Shown: positions 1 to 8,452, numbered from the stretch's first letter. The stretch: 64,000 bases of DNA from Ferrimicrobium sp. (GCF_027364955.1 NZ_DAHXOI010000003.1:1-64000), one strand, 5' to 3'. Made by a program: numbers and translations. The notes: generated by a model from the letters alone, not told the origin.

Positions 1-56
1 GACACTTGACCGATTAGCGATACACTACAACCAGTCCCTCTCGCACCCTCCTAGGG

Positions 57-127
57 GGTGGCATATTTCAGCGATAACAGGTGGCAAGTTTCAGCAAGAA
101 TGGGTGGCAAAGTTAGCGAGAATACAC
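57..127. mobile_element. Terminus of an IS21-family-like element (three 23-bp direct repeats)
   Basis: Three head-to-tail imperfect 23-bp repeats occupy 57-79, 80-102 and 103-125. Each begins GGTGGCA and continues with a TTcAGCgA-like core. On the minus strand the outer end reads TGTGTATTCTCGCTAAC, beginning with TGT. Multiple subterminal direct repeats of this style are typical of IS21-family ends. No istA or istB is in the window, so the element body lies to the left or has been lost. Seen directly: the repeats. Inferred: the family. Confidence 0.6.
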
Positions 128-1287
128 AGTCCGGAACCGAGCACCCACTCGCAGCCCTCGGGTGGTCCGATCGAGTCCTCGCGCTCTGGCACGAGGTCGC
201 CGGTCACGATGATCTGCGGCCCGGGCGTGTCGTGCGCGTGGAACGCTCGGCCGCCGTGGTCGCCTGCGACGACGGGACGGACCACGTCGTCCAGCTCAGG
301 CCCGGGCCCGGATCCAAACCTGGGGTCGGGTCGCCGCAGGGTGCTCTGCCGGGCGAGGCACTCCAAGGGCAGGGTGTCGCGGCCGGTGACTGGGTCGGCA
401 TATCGGGATCGTCGATCCGCGTGGTGCTGGATCGCTGGTCCGCTCTGACGCGCCGGGATCCTTCCGGGTCGGGAGTCCAGGTTCTCGCGGCGAACGTCGA
501 CCTGGTTCTCGTCACCACCCCGGCGGACCGCTCGAGCGCGGCGCGCGTGGAGCGCGAGTTGACCGCGGCCTGGGACGCGGGCGCACGCCCTGTTGTGGTG
601 CTGACCAAGGTCGATCTCGAGGCCGCTTTGGAGGCCGGGGGCGACCTGGAAGGCGACGGAGCTGGAGGAGGTGGGGGCCGGCTGGTTGCAGAGCTCTCTT
701 CCCGTCTCGTCGGAGCCGACGTGATCGGCACCAGCGCGCACTCAGGGGCCGGCATCGAGCAGGTGCGGGCGCTCCTGCGCCCGTGCCGAACCGCCGTGCT
801 GCTCGGACCGTCGGGCGCGGGGAAGTCCACGTTCGCCAACGCGCTCTTGGGTAGCGACGTCCAGGCGACCGGGGTGGTGAGGGACGCCGACAGCCGCGGG
901 CGCCACACGACGACGGCGCGCCAGCTCCTGTGCGTCCCGGGAGGCGGGGTCCTGATCGACACCCCGGGTTTGCGCAGTTTCGGGCTCGCGGGGCCCGCCG
1001 AGCTCGGGGACGTCTTTCCCGAGATCGACGAACTTGCCCGCGAGTGCAGGTTCTCGGACTGCGCGCACGAGAGTGAGCCGTCGTGCGCCGTGCTCGACGC
1101 CGTCGCACGGGGGACTATCGACGTCGCGAGGCTCACGAGCTACAAGAAGCTGCGACGGGAGGTCGAGGTGGAGCGCTGGCGAGTGGATCCTGTGGCTCGC
1201 CAGGCCCAGCGCCAGATGTTGAAGCAGCGGGGGCGGGAGGGACGTGCTCGCGGGCAGGAGAAGCGCCGCGGGCAGGACGCGCCGTAG
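58..1287 (+). CDS. rsgA: Ribosome small-subunit-dependent GTPase RsgA, 5' end fused to an IS terminus
   Basis: RsgA (YjeQ) is a circularly permuted GTPase that acts in late 30S subunit maturation. From the GTG at 58 the protein is 409 aa. An OB-type N-terminal part is followed by G4 LTKVDL near residue 182, the P-loop GPSGAGKST near 250, G3 DTPG near 301 and a zinc knuckle (Cys330, Cys335, His337, Cys343). Family homology appears to begin only at about residue 29 (HPLAALGW). The upstream codons, including both candidate starts (GTG 58 and ATG 100), lie inside the IS-like terminal repeats. The native start was therefore probably removed by an insertion. The gene is visibly more GC-rich than the rest of the window, which suggests a foreign origin. 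It stands alone on the plus strand. The function call is secure; whether it is expressed is unknown. Confidence 0.85.
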   Translation: MAYFSDNRWQVSARMGGKVSENTQSGTEHPLAALGWSDRVLALWHEVAGHDDLRPGRVVRVERSAAVVACDDGTDHVVQLRPGPGSKPGVGSPQGALPGEALQGQGVAAGDWVGISGSSIRVVLDRWSALTRRDPSGSGVQVLAANVDLVLVTTPADRSSAARVERELTAAWDAGARPVVVLTKVDLEAALEAGGDLEGDGAGGGGGRLVAELSSRLVGADVIGTSAHSGAGIEQVRALLRPCRTAVLLGPSGAGKSTFANALLGSDVQATGVVRDADSRGRHTTTARQLLCVPGGGVLIDTPGLRSFGLAGPAELGDVFPEIDELARECRFSDCAHESEPSCAVLDAVARGTIDVARLTSYKKLRREVEVERWRVDPVARQAQRQMLKQRGREGRARGQEKRRGQDAP

Positions 1288-1400
1288 TGTTGGTGGGATG
1301 AAGCGCGGGTGTCTGGGGATGACAGCTCGACTGCAGCGATGCGTGGCGCGGCAATGACGAGTGACGTTCGCGTCGTCGCGCTCGACCATGTCCAGCTTGC

Positions 1401-2105
1401 AGTAGGGTGGCGGGAGGGATCTTCCCCCTCCCCCTCCCGCTCCCGTCAAACCGGACGTGAACCTCTCGATTCATCCGGCTTCCTGCTCGCAGCTGCTCTG
1501 TGTTGGCTCATCCCCATTGCTAGGTTGGCTAGTTCATCACAGCCCGTTCGCCTGGGGCCATTGCTCGACTCTCATTACAAGAGCTTCATCACTACTGCAC
1601 CCCAGTCCGCCCCAGTGTAACGCATCCGGTACTCTTACCTTCGGTTTATGGCCTCGGCGTACTCCCGTTCCCTCTGTCATGAGAGGGGCCACGCTACGAC
1701 TGGTTCCCGTGTTCCGTACAAAAGCCCACACCACGTTCTTGCCCCCTTTACGCCGGACACCGCCTGGCCAAGAGCGAGATTATCTCGCCAGGCTCATCCC
1801 AGAGGAGGGCATCACCCCTGGTTCTGATGTCATCTTTACACCTGTCGACGCGTCATCGGAAGGTTCGCTTTCGCTCAACTCCGTAGTGCATACCTGACAG
1901 GGGTTTCCCTGCCTTTTCCTGCAACGCTCAAGACCCCTGCTCTTAACAGACGCCCCTTGCAGTGGTTTGGTACCCCTCCCTCGCAGAGTTGGCACCGGAG
2001 GGCCAGGGAGCATACCATCCGCTCCTTCCTCCATCTTCTGTACAGCATTGCTTCGTTGGTTACGACGTTCGCACGTCGTCACCTCCCTTCGCATTCACGG
2101 CACAC
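1401..2105 (-). ncRNA. ORF-less group II intron (5' boundary approximate)
   Basis: Read on the minus strand, this stretch ends with a canonical group II domain V (1448-1481). That is followed by a G-rich hairpin suited to domain VI (about 1408-1440) and a CCACCCTACT terminus at about 1401. Upstream is a roughly 600-nt structured, coding-poor region that resembles domains I-III of bacterial introns. No reverse transcriptase frame is present, and the segment where domain IV would carry one is short. Two candidate 5' ends fit GUGYG: GTGTG at 2105 and GTGCG at about 2077. Excision would need a maturase supplied in trans. Domain V is seen directly; the full boundaries are inferred. Confidence 0.6.
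1448..1481 (-). ncRNA. Group II intron domain V
   Basis: This is a 34-nt minus-strand hairpin. The lower stem pairs AAGCCGGA with TCCGGTTT and contains the catalytic AGC triad. There is a two-nucleotide CG bulge, an upper stem TGAATC/GGTTCA and a GAGA (GNRA-like) tetraloop. Length, triad, bulge position and loop all match the group II intron catalytic domain. Confidence 0.85.
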
Positions 2106-2218
2106 ATGCCCGCAGGGTGCGAACCGCAAGCCGAGGAGTTCTACTGCTATACCCAACGCCGCAAACTGCCCTGACCTGCTTGTTTCCAGGGAAGTCAGCG
2201 CCAGAAACCGGCGCGGCG

Positions 2219-2461
2219 CTAGAAAACTTGGGTAGGTTCAAGCCAGTGTCGAATCACAAAACGCCTCGTTGCCTTGTGGTCTTTATGAACTAGCGGACGT
2301 AGCACGCGTGACGTGATCTCTCTCGGATGGTACACCGCTAACTCATGTAAAAATGTGACGAACCCCCTTCGGTAAAAGTGCTGGCAGAGACGGGTTGCGT
2401 AGAATACATAACTGCGACCATCTGGCCGATCAGTAGTGACTGCACCGTGCTGCTGACACAA
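2219..2461 (-). CDS. Small hypothetical protein or gene remnant
   Basis: An 80-aa minus-strand frame with a TTG start; the frame stays open upstream to about 2543 without a better start. Its composition is protein-like, with regularly placed aromatic and charged residues around RLCQHFYRRGFVTFLHEL. I recognise no domain. It lies just upstream (in its own reading direction) of the group II intron, so it may be the 3' part of a damaged gene. It could also be chance. Confidence 0.25.
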   Translation of the reverse strand: MCQQHGAVTTDRPDGRSYVFYATRLCQHFYRRGFVTFLHELAVYHPREITSRVLRPLVHKDHKATRRFVIRHWLEPTQVF

Positions 2462-2605
2462 CCCAGCTATTGCCCGTAGAATCTTCAGAGGCGCGAGTAT
2501 GACCTCGAGATCGGACTTACCACAGCCGTCAGATTCGATTTAGGTCTGAGAAGTGGGTGATAGTGGGCTCCTCATCGGCTTCGTCCCCGTGGGTTGGGAT
2601 TCGGT

Positions 2606-2880
2606 TCATCGTGAGCGCGGGCACAGTCGGCGACCGAGTCGCTCGGGGTTGACGATGGTGTCCAACCAGTACAGATACGAAAGGAAGGCAATGTCGCTGG
2701 GGATGTCGCCATCGTGGGCGAAGAGGAGTATCTGGTCTCGCCGCTGGTTCGCGTCCTGCTCTGGAGCGAAGCCGTGGTTGGCATTGCGCAGGAGCTGAAG
2801 GTAGAGGGCCACCGCCTCCGCGATCTGCCAATCACGGTCGTTGCCTTGCCAGTCGGGCAGTCGGACCGTCGAACCGGTAG
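2606..2880 (-). pseudogene. 3' remnant of a hypothetical gene cut by repeat R1
   Basis: A minus-strand frame ends at 2606 and carries the protein-like segments LPDWQGNDRDWQIAEAVALY and LRNANHGF, then FAHDGDIPSD and YLYWLDTIVNPERL. These resemble the C-terminal part of a widespread actinobacterial hypothetical protein that I cannot name. Reading upstream, the frame runs into a stop exactly where the 128-bp repeat R1 begins (about 2881). The gene body is therefore missing and the gene looks truncated by the repeat. The nearest internal start is GTG at 2812. Confidence 0.45.
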
Positions 2881-3009
2881 TTCGAAAGTTAACCCCTCAT
2901 ACATAGTCATGGATTAGCATCAGTGCAGCTCAGAACGGGTATGTTGATCATACATTGTCATGAATGGGCAGGGTTAATCAGGATTTCGTGACACAAAATG
3001 TGACACGGA
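2881..3009 (+). repeat. 128-bp direct repeat, copy R1 (upstream of beta-helix gene A)
   Basis: First of five same-orientation copies (R1-R5). Each starts at TTCGAA followed by TTAACCCCTCATA. It continues through a conserved GCATCAGTGCAG segment and ends with two direct GTGACAC motifs and CGG. R1 is 129 bp, the others 128 bp. R1 is the most diverged at its edges (TTCGAAAGTTAACC). Confidence 0.85.
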
Positions 3010-3140
3010 TCAAGCCCTGCTGACGATGGTGTTTTGAGAACCCACGCCTCTCTCTTCAGGCTACCGGTTGCTTGAGTGAGAACTCCGAGAGACGGGAGAA
3101 TCTTCACTCTGGGTGAGTGCATCACTTCATGGTGTGCTAG

Positions 3141-3169
3141 TTGACACCAAAGCGTCAAGAAATCTATTG
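3141..3169 (+). promoter_or_regulatory. Candidate promoter of beta-helix gene A with an internal inverted repeat
   Basis: A perfect -35 TTGACA at 3141-3146 is followed 17 bp later by a weak -10 (CTATTG, 3164-3169). The -35 lies inside TTGACACCAAAGCGTCAA (3141-3158), a TTGAC-N8-GTCAA palindrome that could be an operator. The same block is conserved upstream of paralogues B and C. The whole leader between R1 and the gene start (3010-3272) is shared. Confidence 0.5.
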
Positions 3170-3272
3170 GTGCACCTCACTTGCTGGTCTTTCCCCTGGT
3201 ATCGTGGAGATCGGTGGACACTTGGTCCCCACTGTGTCGCAGGGTTGATCCTCATGATCTTGAGGGTAGGGA

Positions 3273-5636
3273 GTGAAGAAGACAATGACTACCTCTCGAT
3301 CACGAGGGCGAAAGCTCTTTGGGTACTTGGGTCGTATTGGCGGAGGGCTTGGGTTAGCCCTTGGTCTGATGGTCGGGACTGTTACGGTTTCTCAGAGTGC
3401 CTTTGCTACCACTACGAGCACCCTGTATGCCGCGGTCACACCACAGGGAACCGGCAACTGTTCAACCACCACTGATGCTTGTTCTCTCAGTAACGCGATC
3501 AGTCAAGCTGCCTCTGGCGATACCATCGAACTCGTCACACCTGGGACTAGTGGGACCTATGGTGCCCAGATCATACCCGGCTCCTTGACCGTTACCATCG
3601 AAGCCGCGCCCGGAGTACTGGATCCAACGTTTGATGGGAATGGAACCTCAAGCATCACGGTAGATGGCTCTCTTACCCTCATTGGGGTGACGATCTCGGG
3701 CAACACCGTGAGCGCGAGCGGGACAGACGCGCCCTTAGGTGGGGGGATTGCCAACGGCGGCACTCTCACTATCAACGACTCGACGATCTCGGGCAATAGC
3801 GTGAGCGCGAGCGGGACAGGCGCGGTCGCCGAAGGCGGGGGGATTGCCAACGTCGGCACCCTCACCATCAACGACTCGACGATCTCGGGCAACACCGTGA
3901 GCGCGAGCGGGACAGCCGCGATCGCCGCAGGCGGGGGGATTGCGAACATCTTCACTGGCACTCTCACCATCAACGACTCGACGATCTCGGGCAATAGCGT
4001 GAGCGCGAGCGGGACAGGCGCGATCGCCGGAGGCGGGGGGATTGCGAACATCTCCGCTGGCACCCTCACCATCAACGACTCGACGATCTCGGGCAATAGC
4101 GTCAGCGGTCAAGGCGCGAGCGCCGGCGAGGGTGGGGGGATTGCCAACGTCGGCACCCTCACCATCAACGACTCGACGATCTCGGGCAATAGCGTGAGCG
4201 CGAGCGGGACAGCCGCGGTCGCCGAAGGCGGGGGGATTCTCAACGCTGGCACAGCCTACCTAGCCGCTGACCTACTTGCCACCCCGGGAGGAGCCCCAAG
4301 CGGCGGTGAATGTGCGGGAGGGGGTACCTTCACCGACGAAGGCTACAACGTCTCCGATGACTCAACCTGTGGGTTTAACACCTCCTCCACATCCACCAGT
4401 GTCAGTGACTCAAAGGATGCCGAAGACCTCACCTCCCTTGGTAATTACGGTGGAACCACCAAAACCATTCTCCCGACATTAGATAACCCTGCCATTGGTC
4501 TCATCCCAGCTGATAAGTCAGTCATGGTGGATGGTCAATCCGTGCAGTTGTGCCCCACCACCGATCAGAGAGGTTTCGAAATTCCTAACGGAGTGCGCTG
4601 TGATGCTGGATCCACCCAGGTTCTCACCCAGACGATCACCGGTTTTGAGGGTCCGTCACCTGCGGTCTATGGATCATCTGGGACCCTCGGGGCAAGTGGT
4701 GGAGGATCGGGTCAACCGCTCGTCTTCAGTGTCGCTTCTACAAGTGGCACCGGGGTGTGCAATGTTTCTGGTACGAATGGCTCCACGGTCACCTTTACGG
4801 GTGTCGGTAACTGCATCATCGACATCAACCAAGCGGGTGAGAATTATTATCTCCCAGCTCCTGAGGTCTCCGAGACACTGAACGTCACCCCAGCTACCCC
4901 AAGCACTCCAACGATCACCAACCTGCCAACTGGAGGAATCGTCGGGGGAGGCTTCACCGCTTCGGTGACCACCTCCGGAGACGGGACCACGTCAGTAACT
5001 GCTGGCCCAGCAAGTGTTTGTAGCGCTTCAGGCCTGGTAGTGAGCTACGTCGGAGCGGGCCAATGTCAGCTCATCGCTCATGTTTCACAAGGAGCTGGCT
5101 ACACCAGCCTCAATGGAGAAACCCAGAGCATCAACATCTCCCAGGCAACCCAAACCATCAACTTCTCCTCAACCGCTCCTACCAATGCCCAAGTGAGACA
5201 GACCTATGCCCTAGCTGCGACGAGTAGTTCGGGGTTGGTAGTAAGCTTTGCCGTCTCCCCTTCGAGTGTCTGTAGTATCTCGAGCGGAGTGGTTTCCTTC
5301 ACGGGAGCTGGTACCTGTATCGTAACCGCTAGTCAGGGAGGCAATAGCGAGTACGCCCCTGCGAGCACAACCCAGAGCGTGAATGTGGTCGCGGTTCCGG
5401 TTACGTCAACCTCCGCAACTACACCATCTTCAACCACACCATCGACCCCAGCTCCAAAGACCTCATCATCGACAACTAGTGCCCCAACCACCAAGCCTCA
5501 GTCGGTCACCATCAAGACCGGACCTCCCGTTGCACCCAGCACTACGAATCCTTTGGTCCCCATTGGTCTCGGACTCGGTGCCAGTGGGTTCCTTGGTCTC
5601 TTCGGTCTTAACCGAAAGAGGAGACGAGCGAGTTAG
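3273..5636 (+). CDS. Secreted beta-helix surface protein A with Ig-like repeats and C-terminal membrane anchor
   Basis: A predicted cell-surface protein of 787 aa, perhaps an adhesin; its ligand is unknown. GTG start with GAGG 7 nt upstream. Residues 1-45 form a signal peptide (basic N-region, hydrophobic LGLALGLMVGTVTV, cleavage after AFA). Next comes a CSLSNAISQA...GDTIEL motif typical of right-handed parallel beta-helix proteins. About six tandem rungs built on TLTINDSTISGN and GGGIAN follow (roughly residues 125-330). Then come about three 75-85 aa Ig-like modules (TINFSSTAPTNAQ..., VSFTGAGTC) and a Ser/Thr/Pro-rich stalk. The end is PLVPIGLGLGASG, a hydrophobic stretch and NRKRRRAS. No LPXTG motif is visible. 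Paralogues B and C share leader, signal peptide and C-terminus. Architecture is seen directly; an adhesin role is inferred. Confidence 0.75.
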   Translation: MKKTMTTSRSRGRKLFGYLGRIGGGLGLALGLMVGTVTVSQSAFATTTSTLYAAVTPQGTGNCSTTTDACSLSNAISQAASGDTIELVTPGTSGTYGAQIIPGSLTVTIEAAPGVLDPTFDGNGTSSITVDGSLTLIGVTISGNTVSASGTDAPLGGGIANGGTLTINDSTISGNSVSASGTGAVAEGGGIANVGTLTINDSTISGNTVSASGTAAIAAGGGIANIFTGTLTINDSTISGNSVSASGTGAIAGGGGIANISAGTLTINDSTISGNSVSGQGASAGEGGGIANVGTLTINDSTISGNSVSASGTAAVAEGGGILNAGTAYLAADLLATPGGAPSGGECAGGGTFTDEGYNVSDDSTCGFNTSSTSTSVSDSKDAEDLTSLGNYGGTTKTILPTLDNPAIGLIPADKSVMVDGQSVQLCPTTDQRGFEIPNGVRCDAGSTQVLTQTITGFEGPSPAVYGSSGTLGASGGGSGQPLVFSVASTSGTGVCNVSGTNGSTVTFTGVGNCIIDINQAGENYYLPAPEVSETLNVTPATPSTPTITNLPTGGIVGGGFTASVTTSGDGTTSVTAGPASVCSASGLVVSYVGAGQCQLIAHVSQGAGYTSLNGETQSINISQATQTINFSSTAPTNAQVRQTYALAATSSSGLVVSFAVSPSSVCSISSGVVSFTGAGTCIVTASQGGNSEYAPASTTQSVNVVAVPVTSTSATTPSSTTPSTPAPKTSSSTTSAPTTKPQSVTIKTGPPVAPSTTNPLVPIGLGLGASGFLGLFGLNRKRRRAS

Positions 5637-5678
5637 GGACTACGAGAGGCGGTTCAGATTCGAACCACTGATCCGAAG

Positions 5679-5806
5679 TTCGAATCTTAACCCCTCATAT
5701 GTAGTCATGGATTAGCATCAGTGCAGCTCAGAACGGGTATGTTCATCATACGTTATCATGAATATGCAGGCTTAGTCACAATTTCGTGACACAAAACGTG
5801 ACACGG
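5679..5806 (+). repeat. 128-bp direct repeat, copy R2 (between genes A and B)
   Basis: This copy is nearly identical to R3. It is preceded by GATTCGAAC-N12-GTTCGAATC (5658-5687), a 9-bp inverted repeat whose right arm overlaps the repeat start. That hairpin could end transcription of gene A, although no T-run follows. The final part holds CGTGACAC twice, 12 bp apart. Confidence 0.9.
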
Positions 5807-5938
5807 ATCAAGCCCTGTTGCCGATTGTGTTTTGAGAACCTACGCCTCTCTCTTCAGGCTACCGGTTGCTTGGGTGAGAACTCCAAGAGACGGGAGAATC
5901 GTCACTCTGGGTGGGCGCATGACGCGATGGTGTGTTAC

Positions 5939-5967
5939 TTGACACCAAAGCGTCAAGAAACTTATTG
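5939..5967 (+). promoter_or_regulatory. Candidate promoter of beta-helix gene B
   Basis: TTGACA at 5939-5944 is followed after 17 bp by TTATTG (5962-5967). The TTGAC-N8-GTCAA palindrome is conserved. The whole stretch 5807-6070 is a copy of the leader upstream of gene A. Confidence 0.5.
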
Positions 5968-6070
5968 GTGTAGCCCACTTGGTGGTCTTTTCCCTGGTAG
6001 CTTAGAGATCGGTGGACAATTGGTCCTCACTGTGTCGCAGGGTTGATCCTCATGATCTTGAGGGTAGGGA

Positions 6071-8452
6071 GTGAAGAAGACAATGACTACCTCTCGATCA
6101 CGAGGGCGAAAGCTCTTTGGGTACTTGGGCCGTATTGGTGGAGGACTTGGGTTAGCCCTTGGCCTCATGGTTGGGACCGTTACGGTTTCACAACATGCCT
6201 TTGCTACCACCACGAGTACCTTGTATGCCTCTCTCACACAGGGAACCGGCAACTGTTCAACCATCACTGATGCTTGTTCTCTGAGCACTGCGATCAGTCA
6301 AGCTGCCTCTGGCGACACCATCGAACTCGTCACACCTGGGACTAGTGGGACCTATGGCGCCCAGACCATACGGAAATCTTTGACCGTTACCATCGAGGCC
6401 GCGCCCGGAGTTGTGGATCCCACGATTGATGGGCAGGGAATCTCAAGTATCACAGTTGATACCTCTGCAAAGCTTACCCTCATTGGGGTGACGATCTCGG
6501 GCAATAGCTGGACCGCGCAATCCGGCAAGAGTGCCGCCGGTGGGGGGATTTTCAACGGCGGCACCGTCACCATCTATGACTCGACGATCTCGGGCAATAG
6601 CGTGAACACGACCGGGGGAGGTGTGGTCGCCGACGGCGGGGGGATTTACAACTACGACGGCACCGTCACCATCAGTGACTCGACGATCTCGGGCAATAGC
6701 GTGAGCGCGAAATTCGGCGGGGATGCCGACGGTGGGGGGATTTACAACAACGACGGCACCGTCAACATCAGTGACTCGACGATCTCGGGCAATAGCGTGA
6801 GCGCGAAATCCGGCGGGGATGCCGACGGTGGGGGGATTTACAACAGCGACACACTCAGCCTCACCGCTGATCTACTCGCAAATCCCTCTGGCGCTTGTGC
6901 TCTTGGAAAGGTCCGCACCGATCAGTACGTGTTTACGAGCAACAGCTCATGCGATCCCAAGGGATCTACTGATTACCAATCACCGAGTGTTGGAACTGAC
7001 CTTCGCAACATCAAGGTTAACGGTGTGCTCGAGATGGTGAAACCTATCGCTGATAACCCCGCCATCGGTGCCATCAAAACCTCGACGGGCCTCTGCCCCC
7101 CAGCCGATCAGCGTGGTTATGTTCCGGTCTCGGGTGCAAAAACTTGTGATGTAGGTGCCTATCAAACGAGTTATGTTGCCCCAGCAATCACGTTCTCACC
7201 ACCCTCGACTGCGGTGGCCGGCACCTCTGATAGCCTCAGTGCGACTTCGACGTCTCCCCTTCCCGTCACGTTCTTAGTACGTGGGACTTCGGCAAGTGTG
7301 TGCTCGATCACGGGCACGACGGTGTCCTTTCACACCAACGGCACCTGTACGATCGAGGCGAGCCAAGCTGGAGGGATGGATCAGGGTTATCATTACGCTC
7401 CCGCGAGCTCAACCCAGAGCATCAGTGTTTCTGAAGCAACCCAGACGTTAACCCAAACCATCACCTTCTCCTCAACCGCTCCTACCAATGCCCAAGTGGG
7501 ACAGACCTACACCCCGGTTGCAAAGAGTAGCTCGGGGTTGGCTGTAAGCTTTGGCGTCTCTCCTGGAAATGTCTGTAGCATCTCAGGCGGAGTAGTCTCC
7601 TTCACGGGAGCTGGTACATGTACCGTAACCGCTAGTCAGGGAGGCAATAGCGAGTATGGTCCCGCGAGCACAACCCAGAACATCAACGTCTCCCAGGCAA
7701 CCCAAACCATCACCTTCTCCTCAACCGCTCCTACCAATGCCCAAGTGGGACAGACCTACACCCCGGTTGCAAGGAGTAGCTCGGGGTTGGCTGTAAGCTT
7801 TGGCGTCTCTCCTGGAAATGTCTGTAGCATCTCGAGCGGAGTAGTCTCCTTCACGGGAGCTGGTACCTGTACCGTAACCGCTAGTCAGGGAGGCAATAGC
7901 GAGTACGCTCCCGCGAGCACAACCCAGAACATCAACGTCTCCCAGGCAACCCAGACCATCACCTTCTCCTCAACCGCTCCTACCAATGCCCAAGTGGGAC
8001 AGACCTACACTCCAGCTGCGACGAGTAGCTCGGGACTAGCTGTAAGCTTTGCTGTCTCCCCTGGAAATGTCTGTAGTATCTCGAGCGGAGTGGTCTCCTT
8101 CACGGGAGCTGGTACCTGTACCGTAACCGCTAGTCAGGGAGGCAGTGGCGAGTATGGTCCTGCGAGCACAACCCAGAGCGTGAATGTGGTCGCAGTTCCG
8201 GTTACGTCAACTACCTCAACCACGCCATCTTCCACAAAGCCATCTTCAACTACACCATCGACCCCAGCTCCGAAGACCTCATCATCGACAACCAGTGCCC
8301 CAACCACCAAGCCTCAGTCGGTCACGATCAAGACTGGACCTCCCGTTGCTCCCCGTACCACGACACCCTTGGTCCCCATTGGTGTCGGGCTCGGTGCCAG
8401 TGGAGTCCTTGGTATCTTCGGTCTTAACCGAAAGAGGAGACGAGCGAGTTAG
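6071..8452 (+). CDS. Secreted beta-helix surface protein B with tandem Ig-like repeats
   Basis: A 793-aa paralogue of A with the same GTG start, signal peptide (cleavage after AFA), CSL...GDTIEL entry motif and C-terminal PLVPIGVGLGASG-hydrophobic-NRKRRRAS tail. The beta-helix part is shorter, with about four rungs (TISDSTISGNSVSA, GGGIYN). The Ig-like part is longer: one diverged module, then three nearly identical 83-residue modules (TITFSSTAPTNAQVGQTYTP...). At DNA level these are 249-bp tandem repeats starting near 7457, 7706 and 7955. A Thr/Ser/Pro-rich stalk precedes the anchor. The near identity of the repeats points to recent expansion or gene conversion. Likely an exported, membrane- or wall-attached protein; function unknown. 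Confidence 0.75.
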   Translation: MKKTMTTSRSRGRKLFGYLGRIGGGLGLALGLMVGTVTVSQHAFATTTSTLYASLTQGTGNCSTITDACSLSTAISQAASGDTIELVTPGTSGTYGAQTIRKSLTVTIEAAPGVVDPTIDGQGISSITVDTSAKLTLIGVTISGNSWTAQSGKSAAGGGIFNGGTVTIYDSTISGNSVNTTGGGVVADGGGIYNYDGTVTISDSTISGNSVSAKFGGDADGGGIYNNDGTVNISDSTISGNSVSAKSGGDADGGGIYNSDTLSLTADLLANPSGACALGKVRTDQYVFTSNSSCDPKGSTDYQSPSVGTDLRNIKVNGVLEMVKPIADNPAIGAIKTSTGLCPPADQRGYVPVSGAKTCDVGAYQTSYVAPAITFSPPSTAVAGTSDSLSATSTSPLPVTFLVRGTSASVCSITGTTVSFHTNGTCTIEASQAGGMDQGYHYAPASSTQSISVSEATQTLTQTITFSSTAPTNAQVGQTYTPVAKSSSGLAVSFGVSPGNVCSISGGVVSFTGAGTCTVTASQGGNSEYGPASTTQNINVSQATQTITFSSTAPTNAQVGQTYTPVARSSSGLAVSFGVSPGNVCSISSGVVSFTGAGTCTVTASQGGNSEYAPASTTQNINVSQATQTITFSSTAPTNAQVGQTYTPAATSSSGLAVSFAVSPGNVCSISSGVVSFTGAGTCTVTASQGGSGEYGPASTTQSVNVVAVPVTSTTSTTPSSTKPSSTTPSTPAPKTSSSTTSAPTTKPQSVTIKTGPPVAPRTTTPLVPIGVGLGASGVLGIFGLNRKRRRAS

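Noticed and set aside
91-1136. Long antisense frames opposite rsgA
   Set aside because: High GC content creates long stop-free antisense frames; their sequences are low-complexity Arg/Pro/Ser.
1309-2293. Several overlapping plus- and minus-strand frames of 60-146 aa
   Set aside because: They run through the group II intron RNA in both directions and show no protein family features.
2881-3009. Integron attC-like site in the 128-bp repeat
   Set aside because: GTTAGCA occurs in R4 and R5 but does not fit GTTRRRY. No matching RYYYAAC partner or imperfect long hairpin is present, and no integron integrase is in the window.
3557-4112. Antisense repetitive frames opposite gene A
   Set aside because: They mirror the beta-helix DNA repeats and have no independent start or family signal.
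5654-5690. tRNA-like GTTCGAATC sequence at the repeat edges
   Set aside because: It resembles a T-arm, but no acceptor, D or anticodon stems can be built around it. It is better explained as an inverted repeat GATTCGAAC/GTTCGAATC.
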